64,000 nt of DNA from NCBI GenBank assembly GCA_029961685.1, contig JARWKL010000005.1, positions 45,520,211 through 45,584,210 of the forward strand. The letters are read 5' to 3'. The stretch comes from Aristolochia californica (taxonomy: Eukaryota > Streptophyta > Magnoliopsida > Piperales > Aristolochiaceae). The notes under the pieces are model-generated. The model ran no database searches. It worked only from the letters and a program-made list of their open reading frames with translations, and had not been told where the DNA came from. Each line of letters opens with the position of its first letter. The first letter of the stretch is position 1. Of the stretch, positions 24,215-33,847 are shown piece after piece. A program made the translations under genes and the position numbers.

Positions 24215-25869
24215 CAGTATACAAATGGCATCTGACACGTTACCATGATCTAGTCTGAAACGTTATGCATGCGGCCTTTGCTTACCATTATTCTTCTTGC
24301 TTTGATTGCAGAATACTAAATTATAGATAGGACAACATATTGGTTATATCAATATAATTGGTTGAATTTTTTTTTTGCTGTAATTGACTGCATCCTTCTT
24401 TTCCTTAAATGGGAATCCTTATTGATAATCTGGTAGATTGTCTGCATCACCATTTGTGGATGTGTAGTATTTACCTGATGTCAAAGACAAGTAGTGACGA
24501 AAATGTTGTTATGTAGTACTTCCGTGTCTTGGTTTCATTGTCTGGATCTAAATGACTCCATTATCCAAATTCAAAAAATTTCAATTTGTGTTGTGGAAAT
24601 TACAGTCTCGTTGATGCATATCTCTCTTCAATAGGTTGCAGTATATGAGAAGGAGTCCATCTTGAGTAGCATCCCACCTGGTTTGAGGGAAAAGGGTTCA
24701 ACCCTTAATGCTTCTCTTACAGATGGGAAGATAATAGAACATTGCAACGTGGTATCTGTTAATGATCTAGATATACTGTTACATGTGAGAAATAATCAAA
24801 GAAAATAAAAAAACTTTTATGTCCCAAGGCTCCATTAGCTAAGATTCTCCAGAAATTGTTTTGGTGAACTGATTTTGACAATAATCTGACTTCAGTTGTG
24901 AAGTGACCCACAACTTAGTCTAACAACTTGCACTGGGCTTCTCTACTAAAGGCTTAAGTATTTAAATTTGATGCCTTTATTCAACCATGATTCTGTCCAA
25001 AGGAAATAGCTTTTTCCAATGAGAGGTCAAACTAGAACCTTGACCAGAGGTACGAACAAACACCAGAAGACCACAAAGTAGCATGAATTGTGCTACTTTC
25101 TTTTATCTCTTATGATTTTTTTCTTTTCATTAATTGAAAATATTATTTAAATTTAGTGAATTAATTGATGGAATAGCTTTTCTAGCTCTTATATTTTCAT
25201 ATAAAACATTACCTCATAAATAAGTTGCAAGATTCTCATAGTTTTGTATTGCATTTTATATTGGCTTGTAAATTCCTTGTTTCCTCTCATTATTTAGATT
25301 TTATTCTCTCTACGACATTGCTTCTCCAAATCTTTCAAGGAGAATTTTTTGCTTTTATGGTATATTATAGTTTGAATTATTGTCAAATGGGACGGGAAAA
25401 ATGGGTTTTAATTTGGTTTCTATCGAAATTTGACTTTCTAGAAATCTGCAGTATGTATAAGAGAAATCTTGAGAGTTTCCTTTGGCATCATAGGGGGGTT
25501 AGAAGAGTCTCATTGATTCCTTTAAGAAGGATCCTGATAAAGTGTCTGTAAGTGTTACATCTACACTAGACACTGTTGCAGAGTTGGAATTGCTCCAGGT
25601 ACAGTGTTACTTTATGATCTAACATTATGTTTACCTGGAATCAAACGTCTACTTTGTAAGCAGTTTTTACTTCTTTCTATGAGGATCTGAGCTCAGGATG
25701 TTTTTAATATCTAAGTCACTCTTGCTTCAACAGGCACCGGGATTGTCATTTCTGTTGCCTGAGCAATATATATAAAGTACAAAGGAGTGAACTTTGCTTG
25801 CATAGCCTCAAAATTATGTTCATGTCATTATTGTTTTCAAGAAATATCGTTCCAGGATGCACATATATG

Positions 25870-26190
25870 TTCATAGATTAAGAGATTTTGGGGAAGGCCA
25901 CCTTGTTGTGTGTTGGGTGGGGGAGGGGGGGAAGGGGAGGGAGAGATAAGAGGCAGGTTATGTAGGATCAAATCAAGTAGACCCTTTCTGCCAATAATGT
26001 TGTTTGTAGTTGGTTCCACAGTAGCAGGGTTGCTAATGAGCTTGCTGACAAGTTAGCTATGGATGGCCTTGATCTACAATCTCTCGATATCTTGATCAAC
26101 CCCCTATCTAGTTGTTTGTTGTTTCTTGTCCTTTAGTCCTCATCAAAATTGCCATGTATAAAATAAATAAATAAATAGAAAAAGAAAAAG
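25870..26190 (+). mobile_element. LINE 3' fragment in a pseudogene intron
   Basis: The plus strand reads 'WFHSSRVANELADKLAMDG' followed by 'LDLQSL', the end of the LINE RNase H domain. An A-rich tail with TAAA units follows at 26158-26190. A G-rich low-complexity stretch (25910-25940) precedes it. Confidence 0.65.
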
Positions 26191-26241
26191 TAGATCCTTT
26201 CTGCTGGTTCCTGAAAAACGAATTAAGATTTCATCATCATC

Positions 26242-26400
26242 ACCTATCTTATGGTCGATGACATGAATCATCCTATTCCCTTGACGCTCTATTATCTGTC
26301 AGTTCTTTCTTATGGTGATTGTCTCACCTATCTTATGGTCAGTGACATGAATCATCCTATTCCCTTGATGTTCTATCATCTGTCAGTCATTTCTTAAGTC
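26242..26400. repeat. Two-copy tandem duplication (about 85 bp)
   Basis: The segment beginning cacctatcttatggtc occurs near 26242 and again near 26327, each followed by 'gacatgaatcatcctattcc' and 'ctgtcagt'. It is intronic and non-coding. Confidence 0.8.
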
Positions 26401-26825
26401 ACCTCCTTCAACTATTTTCTCATCACATCCATCCCATGTATTTCACATCTTCTTCTACTCTCGTCTGTCCATTAACTGACATAACTGTGAAATACACACT
26501 ACAGATATGCATTATTTCCAAAAATAGCAAATTTGGTGAATGTGTATCTGTTGATGTAGTACATTCCTCTTATATTGTGGTAAATAACTTTTTAGAGATT
26601 TAATTTTTTTTTTTCAGAATCATAACAAGTTGTTGATAATGTAGACTTATAGGAAGGTGGATGATTGAATTCATCATTGAGAAGGGTGATGGTCCAACAT
26701 TTTCTGCAGTTCCTGGTGGTGAACCAAGAAAACTTGCTATGATTCAAGTTTCCTGAAACTAACATCACATACTGATACTCAAAAAAAAACATCATATATG
26801 GGAAGAAGGATGCAAAATATCTTCC

Positions 26826-26933
26826 TGTAGGTCTTATTTGCATAGTGAAGAAGCTTTCATGCTTTTAAAATCATTGCTTTTTGTAGGTCTTATTTGCAGT
26901 TTGGAGAAGCTTTCGTGCTTTTAAAATCAGATT
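26826..26933. repeat. Two-copy tandem duplication (about 56 bp)
   Basis: 'tgtaggtcttatttgca' with 'gaagctttc.tgcttttaaa' appears at about 26826 and 26882. It is intronic and non-coding. Confidence 0.8.
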
Positions 26934-28870
26934 ATTTTTTGTGCATGCAATCATTGTTTTTTTCTACGAATATCCCTGTCATAGTGATGGATATGATGGA
27001 TATGAAGTCTGTCTAGAAGATAAGCTAGCTTGCTTTGTTTCATTACCAAACAGAGGTTCTTTCATACATTACATTTATGTCCTTCTCCCTTGGGAGCTTT
27101 TCCTAATAAAATCTCTTTCTCATAATTACAAAATAGTGCTTGTGTACAGATACCCAGATACCTACTACCAGTTTTGATTGTTTTCACATAGATGCTTGTG
27201 TGCACAATGCAAGAAGTTCACCACTAGCAGTTCTCTATTTAATCAATGTTGATTTCTGCTTCTTAGTATCCAAGATGTTAATCAGTATACCACAATATCA
27301 GGTTGTTATTGATGGATACTCAGCTCCATTGACTGCAGGAACTTTACTAGATTGGTAAGGTAGCTGAAATGTACTGGTCTTGCGAATTTCTTCGATCCAA
27401 ATAATGAGTATTTAATTTCGACACTTTGTCTTGTAGAGAGAATGGTTCATCAACTTGTAACATTAAGAACTAACATCTTCATGATGAAACTTGCTTTTAG
27501 ATACCTTCTGAAATTAAATGGTTGTAGCTAGGTTGTTCTCTGAAGCCAAAATTCTGTTGCAAAACCTGTGATCTCACATGATGGCTTGATTATTCTCATC
27601 TACCATGACTGCATAGCTGTTATCAAGCAAATGAATGATTTTTCTTATATCCTCAGGTGAAGGATGGGGCATATGATGGGGTAAAGCTGAAGTGCACCAA
27701 TCAAGCAATTCTTTCTGATAATGAACTTGGCACTGATGGTTATGGTGCCATCTGCCCAGTTTGAGCCACTATACAAAACTACATTGAGTTTGCAGTTAGT
27801 TTCTGATAGTTTTACAGTCTGCAAGTTGTTCTGCTATTTGTGAAATTCTAACTTTTCATTTTCTGACATGACAGGATGGGGAGTTACCAGTACTTTCTTT
27901 ATCAGTTTATGGAGCAATTGCAATGGCTCATGGCTCCGCTTCTGAGGAGCATTTGATCACCATCCCAGTTTTTCTTTTATCTCTATGACAAGAGAAAAGC
28001 TCAGCATCTCTGCGATGTTTTCATTCAATTCTACACTGTGCTGATAATTTCCTTTGAAGCTTCTGAATCCAAGTATCCAGGGCACTATATTGACAATTTC
28101 CTCTCTTAAGCTTGGGCCCAAGTAGTTCCTTTCTCTGATTCAAACTTCTCTTTGATGCATAGGGTGTTCCTAATTGACGAATCCTTGGAAGTGTTTAGAT
28201 GAATCTCCCCCAAAATAAGGGTGTCTGCATGAGTGCATCATGGGCAACTAAAAGCTCCACGTATTTATTGGTATTTATTGATCGCAGGATGTGTATCAGT
28301 AGCACCTTGTTGTCTGACAAACGTCCTATGCATGTGTTAACATAACTCCAGAACTCAAAATGCATACTACAGCGTTCTAATCATCCTGAATTGAACTAGC
28401 AAGAAACTTCTAGATTTTCTACAGTGTAAGCTCAGATCGTGCCAGTCCAACTTCTACCCTGACAAAGCTCTTGCCTTCAGAATTCGATTCTTGTTCAAAC
28501 CTTCTCATGGTGACAGCTAACATTAGTTTGCGTTTTGTGTTTCCAAGTATTCTTGGATGTCTGGTGCTTTCTAAAATTAATGCCATATAGTAATTTTCTT
28601 ATACCTTTTAATGTTAAATATCTCAAGTCTTTATTTTTCAGGCTGGCTTGGGAGGGTTATCCTTTGACGAGGACCAATTTTCTGTTTTTGGGTATGTCTT
28701 CAGACACTGAAGTTCTGAATCTAGTATGTCTATACTGCACTGCTTGGATACAAAAATACACCACTATTCACAGAGATATACTGACACAGATCAAAACAGG
28801 TGATTTTATTCGATCAGCTCCACTTGTAGCAGGAGGAGACCTCTGGTTTTGCCTTATGATAAATAGTCCA

Positions 28871-29248
28871 TTCTGGGCAGCCTTCCATTCTCTGTAGGTA
28901 TTGTTCCTAAGACGCGTTGTCCAAGTTTCCAATGAGAAAAAATTGCAACCAAATTTTGGGTATGGTAAGAATAAATTGGCATTCAATATGTTGGTCTAAG
29001 AATAATAAGATTCTTCTAATCAATACACTGTGTTATGAAGTTTTTAGTGTTCAATGGATATTGGATAACTAGACGTCAGACCACAAGGTTGTTGGAAAAT
29101 CTCATAAAATAACGATGCATTTACTGCAAAAATGGATGTTGATAAGACGAATGTGCAATGTACATTTAAAATTGTGGCAGCAATCAGAGATTTGAGATAA
29201 GAAGACTGATAAAAAAAAAAAGTGACTCGAGTAGTTCCACTAACTCCT
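28871..29248. other. Intergenic gap with nothing recognised
   Basis: AT-rich sequence lies between the pseudogene and the 3' end of the hydrolase gene, whose stop codon is at 29249. It probably includes that gene's 3' UTR. An A run at 29210-29220 is the only notable feature. Confidence 0.5.
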
Positions 29249-30196
29249 TTACGCAGCAGATCTTTGGTTCAACCAAGACAAGATATCCGCTCGAACAAGT
29301 GCAACATTCTCATCCGTCTCTCCAAACAGCAGGGAGTGCATCATGCCCGCGTAAATCTTTATAGTCTTATCTTGACTTTTTGCTTCTTCGTAGAGAGCCC
29401 GGGTAACATCCGGATCAGTTACAACGTCGTCACTCCCATGTAACACTATAAACGGAAGGGTGACATCCCCAAGCTTGGAGCTGAGATAGTTGGTGACACG
29501 CAACAGCTCTACAACTGTGCCCAACCGGGGTTTCCTTCGATATCTCAACGGGTTTTGCGCAGCAATTATCTTCTTCTGGGGGACCTTGACAGACTTATCC
29601 AAGAGATCTGCAGTGGGGACAATTGGTAAAGTCGGGAAGAAGTTAGCTAAAAAGGTGAGAATCTCAGGGAGCGGCCATTTGGGTTTGACTTTGTCGGAAA
29701 TTCTACACATGGGGGCGACGAGTATGGCTCCGTCCCAGGACTGGGGTTGTTTGAAATGGATAAGAAGACATATGGCCCCGCCCATTGATTCTCCGTACAG
29801 GAAAGAAGGCAAAGAGGAGAAATCGGCTTTGCGTTTGATGGAGTCGAAGAAGGAAATGCAGTCTTGGACGACGATATCGACGTCAGGGACGAAGGCTCTG
29901 AGGCCTTGGGAGAGGCCATGTCCCTGGAGATCGAGCGCGAAGGAAGCGAAGCCCATTTGAGCGAGGAAGATGGGAGTAGCTTGGAAGGTCCAGCTGATAT
30001 CGTTGCCATAGCCGTGGACCATACAGACGATGGCACGGGGAGGTGAGCGAAGCGGCAGCCATGTTCTGGTGAAGAGGGAAAGGCCCCTGGGAGAGGTGTA
30101 GAAAGATTTGGAGGAGCGGACGCCTTGGGAAGCGTAGTAGTCCGCTTCCGTGGTGTTTCCCCAGTAGTGGGAGAGAGGCTGCTGGCCTTCCTCCAT
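29249..30196 (-). CDS. Monoacylglycerol-lipase-like alpha/beta hydrolase (MAGL family)
   Basis: This is an intact single-exon gene of 315 codons, the usual length for plant MAGL proteins. The family hydrolyses monoacylglycerols or related esters, and some members (caffeoyl shikimate esterase) act in lignin synthesis, so the substrate here is open. The protein has the Hydrolase_4 layout: oxyanion HGYG at residues 61-64, nucleophile elbow GESMGG at 135-140 with Ser137, the likely acid Asp257 in HGSDDVV, and His287 in GMMHSLLFGE. The start at 30196 gives MEEGQQPLSHYWGNTTEADY, which fits the family's short N-terminus. It looks closest to the Arabidopsis At1g11090 type from memory. A nested transposon begins 390 bp upstream of the start codon. 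No signal peptide is obvious. Confidence 0.93.
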   Translation of the reverse strand: MEEGQQPLSHYWGNTTEADYYASQGVRSSKSFYTSPRGLSLFTRTWLPLRSPPRAIVCMVHGYGNDISWTFQATPIFLAQMGFASFALDLQGHGLSQGLRAFVPDVDIVVQDCISFFDSIKRKADFSSLPSFLYGESMGGAICLLIHFKQPQSWDGAILVAPMCRISDKVKPKWPLPEILTFLANFFPTLPIVPTADLLDKSVKVPQKKIIAAQNPLRYRRKPRLGTVVELLRVTNYLSSKLGDVTLPFIVLHGSDDVVTDPDVTRALYEEAKSQDKTIKIYAGMMHSLLFGETDENVALVRADILSWLNQRSAA

Positions 30197-30586
30197 CTGG
30201 GAACTCTGGTAGGCAAAACTCGGCTCTGCACGGCGGAAGCAATGAAAGTCACATGAACCAGAGCGAAGAAAAGAATAACAATTAACATCTCCGTTGGCGG
30301 GCGCCGTGTGAATCGATTGATTGCCTCGGTTTGACCATAGTCACAGAGAAAATTGGCTTCAACGACAGCCAACCAACCGAGCCAATAGCATCAAGAGTCC
30401 CATATCCCATTCGGTCAAATACTGTTTGATCGAACATAGGAGTGAATAGTTGATTCAAAGTCAGGAATCGAGTTCAATTAAAGCTGATTCAACTTATATG
30501 AATATAAAATAAGTTGATCCAACAAATCAATACTGCATTTTATGATTTTAAAGAAAGATAAAAACTTAGGCTGAGAATGTCTAGTA
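30197..30586. promoter_or_regulatory. 5' flank of the MAGL-like gene, cut off by a transposon
   Basis: These 390 bp are all that remain between the MAGL-like start codon and the Harbinger end. They should carry its core promoter and 5' UTR. I see no clear TATA box. Together with 43860-44253 they would have formed a divergent intergenic region of about 0.8 kb before the insertion. Confidence 0.5.
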
Positions 30587-30795
30587 GGGCCTGTTAGTGC
30601 TCAGTGTATTTCACTTACGTTGGGGAAAGTGAACTGAAACGCGTTAGTGCGCACAATAAGTTTCAGGTATAAAACGATGGTAAGTGAAATCAGAGGGGTC
30701 AAACTCGGATTTCATTTACCATCGCTCAAATACATCTCACTGTCGAGAAGGAACCTCTGTCGAACAAGGGTTTCAGAGAAAAAAAAAAATTCTCC

Positions 30796-31195
30796 CTCGC
30801 TCGCTTGTGACCTTCGGCTATTTCAATCGCCCTGCGACCTTGTCTCTGGCGTTCCTCTCGCTGTCCCCAACTCCGACGACCTTCGGCGACATCTCTCCCC
30901 TCTCTGCAACCTCTCCGACTCCTTTCTTGCTCGCGATCGTCAGTGATTTCAATTGCCCCCTCTGCGACCTCTCCCCGGCGCTTGATTCTCTTCCTCTTGT
31001 TGTCCCCAGCACCAACAATCGTCACCGAACCAGTCTCCCCTCTCTACAACCTCTCTGACTCCTTCCTCGCTCGCGATCGTTAGTGATTTCAATCGCCCCC
31101 TCTGTGACCTATCCCCGGCGCTTAATTCTCTTTCTCTCGCTTTCCCCAGCACCAACAATAGTCGCCGAATTAGTCTCTCCTCTCTGCAACCTCTC
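30796..31195. repeat. GC-rich tandem repeat, about 140 bp unit, in the Harbinger 5' region
   Basis: The motif starting ctcccctctct.caacctct occurs at 30895 and 31035 and again, shortened, at 31175, giving a 140-bp period. Each unit contains 'gctcgcgatcgt.agtgattt' and 'ccccggcgctt'. A more diverged copy lies at 30796-30894. Open frames through it on both strands follow from base composition and the repeat, and are not genes. Confidence 0.85.
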
Positions 31196-31602
31196 CAGCT
31201 CGATTCGAGGTATTTATGAAGTTATTTGAAGGCACATTGTGGACTTCTTGGTGCACATTGGTGATGAAGAATTATTTTATACGGCCTTTGTTGAAAGTAA
31301 TTTAATGAGGGTAATTAGGATCTGGTCATGGTTCTTGTGTTTTGCTCTTATGCGAGTGTAGATAAAATGAAATAGGAGAAATAGAATAAAATGAAACAGA
31401 GCTACATTTTTTACAGGGTCAATGCAGTGTAAAGATTTTTAGGTGGTCTTCATCTCAAATTTACTGTTTTTCTTTTTCAGGACCCCACTGTTATTTTTAA
31501 TCTGTCTACAGCACTATATGATTTTATCTAAGGCTCTTCTATCTAATATGCTATATATTTCATGTTAACGATGCTTAACTTCTTGTGGTGACAGTAAAGA
31601 AA

Positions 31603-31611
31603 ATAATAGTT
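31603..31611. repeat. Left 9-bp target-site duplication of the MULE
   Basis: ATAATAGTT sits directly outside the left terminal inverted repeat and is repeated exactly at 40629-40637. Confidence 0.95.
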
Positions 31612-32009
31612 GGGGATTTCACTTAAATACCCATTTAAAATAAATTATTTTCAAAAATACCGACGTCATCAAAATATTTCTAAAACTACCCAACTTTGAC
31701 CGGTCAAATGCCTATGTGGGCAGTCAAAAGCGACACATAAGCTTTGACTGCTTATGTGTCACCACGTCATCATAGCAATCAACTTACATTGACACGTCGT
31801 CCGACACGTCACTATTTTACCACGTCATCTGCCACATAAGCTACCACGTCACTTAAATAAAATATTAAATACTATTTTATTTAAAATAAAAAATCTTATT
31901 AATTTCTTGCCACGTAAGCCCTCACTTAAGTTTTTTCTCAAAAATCTCTCTCCTCGATATTTCTTTCCCCTCGCGTCTCCTCTCGACCCCTCTCCTCTAG
32001 CCGCTGCCG
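31612..32009 (+). repeat. Left terminal inverted repeat of the MULE
   Basis: It is the reverse complement of 40231-40628 with about four substitutions. It contains a perfect 14-bp palindrome TTTGACCGGTCAAA (31695-31708) and several ACGT cores in 'cacgtca' context between 31660 and 31915. MULE ends usually hold the transposase promoter and binding sites. Which motif is bound here is not known. Confidence 0.95.
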
Positions 32010-32190
32010 CCGCCGCTCGCTCTCCTGCCGCCGCTACTCGCCCCTCGACATCCCCCCCCCCCCTCGATATTTCTTTCCCCTCGCGTCTCCTCTCGACCCC
32101 TCTCCTCTAGCCGCTGCCGCCGCTCGCTCGCTCTCCTGCCGCCGCTACTCGCCCCTCGACAACCCCCCCCCCCCCCCCCCCCCCCCTCAA
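31950..32190. repeat. Tandem duplication of the inner left-TIR edge, ending in a C run
   Basis: The block ctcgatatttctttcccctc through 'ctactcgcccctcgaca' occurs at about 31952 and again at about 32072, a unit of about 118 bp. C runs close the copies at 32052-32062 and 32162-32186. The right end lacks the second copy. Confidence 0.85.
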
Positions 32191-32509
32191 CCGCTCTCTC
32201 TTCGTCTCAACCCAGACTTCGTCTCAACCTCATCTCTCATTATTCTTTTTCGCTCCCCTCTGTTCATCCTCTCGCCGCCCCTTTCTCAAAACCGAAAACT
32301 ATCATTTCATCTCTTCGGCGCCCTCTCTCTCAAAACCGAACCCTATAATTTCCTCTCAGGGCCCCCTCTCTTATTACCCTATTATTTCACTCTCTCGCCC
32401 CCCCCTTCTCTCAAAACCGAAGCCCTATTCACCCTCCAAACCAGAATTTGAATTTCAGAAACCGATTTAGCAGGGTGATTTTTTAGGGTTTTTGTTAATT
32501 GAATCTAAT

Positions 32510-32668
32510 TATTGTGTTTAATTACTGTATTGATTTTTTTTTTTGTGATTTACTGTTTAATTACTGTATTGATTTTTTTTTGTGATTTACTGTTTAATTA
32601 TTGTATTGATTTTTTTTGTGATTTACTGTTTAATTATTGTATTGATTTTTTGTGATTCACTGTTTACT
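32510..32668. repeat. Short tandem repeat, four copies of about 45 bp
   Basis: 'ctgtttaatta.tgtattga' followed by a T run and 'gtgatt.actg' repeats four times upstream of the transposase, with shrinking T runs. It may lie in the 5' leader. Confidence 0.8.
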
Positions 32669-32934
32669 GTCAATTGCAGATAAATTAAAATTATTGTAAA
32701 GTTTAACTTTAGTTTATGGATTCCTATGCCATTGAATATTGTATTTTTTGAAGTTGTTAGTTTAATTTTAGTTAATTTCGTTTAATTTTCTGATTTATGA
32801 AGTTGCTAGTTGTTGAATAAATTTGAAGTGTCATGGAATGATCATGCCATGTGGTGAGGAGTTTTGGGTGTTATAAATATCCACCACAAGGTTTTTTTTG
32901 TTTTGTTTTTGTTTTCTTATGTTTGCCCTAGTTA

Positions 32935-33780
32935 CTAGGATGGGTACAAATTCTGATTAAGAGTAGGTTGGGTCCAGTTCAAACTAGGCTGAGTCGCCTG
33001 CACGAGCGTCCTTTAGCCAACGAAACCCGACCCCCATCACTGACGAGGTACGGTTCGTAGTGACTGCGAAGTCATATGGGGCTCTACCAGGGGTGTTCGG
33101 TGAATTTGGACTTAGGTGTGTTTTTGCATTGTTAGGACTAGTTATCTGTTATAGAATTATCTGTTAGGACTAATTATTTTTTAAATGTTGAATAATTTTG
33201 AAGTTCTATGGAATTATTTTTTTGTTTATGTTATATTGAGTTTCCATGTGTCCCTAGGGATGGGTAGAGAGTCTGATTAAGAGTAGATTGGGTCCAGTTC
33301 AAACTAGGCTGAGTCGCCTGCACGGGCGTCCATTAGCCAACGAAACCCGATCCCCATCACTGACGAGGTACGGTTCGTAGTGACTGCGAAGTCATATGGG
33401 GCTCTACCAGGGGTGTTCGGTGAATTTAGACTTAGGTGTGTTTTTGCATTGTTAGGACTAGTTATCTGTTATAGAATTAGTTGGATTATTTTTTAAATGT
33501 TGAATAATTTTGAAGTTTTATGGAATTATTTTTTTGTTTATGTTATATTGAGTTTCCATGTGTCCCTAGGGATGGGTAGAGAGTTTGATTAAGAGTAGAT
33601 TGGGTCCAGTTCAAACTAGGCTGAGTCGCCTGCACGGGCGTCCATTAGCCAACGAAACCCGACCCCCATCACTGACGAGGTACGGTTCGTAGTGACTGCG
33701 AAGTCATATGGGGCTCTACCAGGGGTGTTCGGTGAATTTGGACTTATGTGTGTTTTTGTATTGTTAGGACTAGTCATAAA
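32935..33780. repeat. Triplicated unit of about 315 bp upstream of the MULE transposase
   Basis: The anchor gggtccagttcaaactagg occurs at 32970, 33290 and 33602. Each copy continues through 'ctgagtcgcctgcacg', 'tcactgacgaggtacggttc', 'gcgaagtcatatggggctct' and 'gttaggactagt'. Copies are very similar. The third ends about 70 bp before the transposase start codon. No protein-coding frame runs through it. Confidence 0.92.
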
Positions 33781-33847
33781 AATTAGAACTTAGATAATTT
33801 TTTGTATAAATAAACTCTTACTAATGTATGTAGTTTTTATAGATTAT

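Larger units (their letters stand above)
19475..24216 (+). mobile_element. Old Ty1/copia LTR retrotransposon, internally deleted, in a pseudogene intron
   Basis: Two related LTRs (19475-19789 and about 23889-24214) begin TGT and end CA. Just inside the 5' LTR is a primer-binding-site-like ttgtattagag (19792-19802), a decayed form of the usual copia initiator-tRNA site. A polypurine tract gagggggag (23880-23888) precedes the 3' LTR. Internal order: gag pieces (20360-20507, 21176-21418), a zinc knuckle CX2CX4HX4C (near 21655-21700), a short post-integrase piece (21900-22020), then reverse transcriptase with the YVDD box (near 22950-22965) and RNase H (23150-23759). Protease and the integrase core are missing, and several stops break the frame. 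The copia order places it in Ty1/copia rather than gypsy. It is dead and old, judging by LTR divergence. Confidence 0.88.
18290..28870 (+). pseudogene. Decayed plastid-lumen cyclophilin-like gene (CYP37 type)
   Basis: Intact genes of this type encode a thylakoid-lumen protein with a helical N-terminal region and a cyclophilin-like domain. Recognisable exons are: up to 18502 (AVPYSPDTKVPRTGELALRR); 18601-18690 (ESLEDISYLLRIPHRKPYGT); 24635 to about 24730; about 25490-25598 (DPDKVSV, LDTVAELELLQ); 25734-25772 (APGLSFLLPEQY); about 26643-26747; 27302-27354 (VVIDGYSAPLTAG); 27657-27795; 27875 to about 27995; 28642-28691 (GLGGLSFDEDQFSVFG); and about 28765-28865 (DILTQIKTGDFIRSA). Lesions: an in-frame TGA just before the first listed motif, a lost donor after 24730 (AT instead of GT), one-base-type frameshifts near 27341, 27735, 27935 and 28842, and a lost GT after 27795. 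A copia element fills one intron. It is very unlikely to make the protein. Assignment to CYP37 rather than another lumenal cyclophilin is from remembered similarity. Confidence 0.88.

Noticed and set aside
29490..29960. 156-codon plus-strand open frame, with other long frames up to 30372
   Set aside because: These are shadows on the opposite strand or in other frames of the MAGL-like gene, which has full catalytic motifs and family similarity.
30647..31158. Several open frames on both strands near the Harbinger left end
   Set aside because: They result from GC-rich tandem repeats without stops. No recognisable domain.
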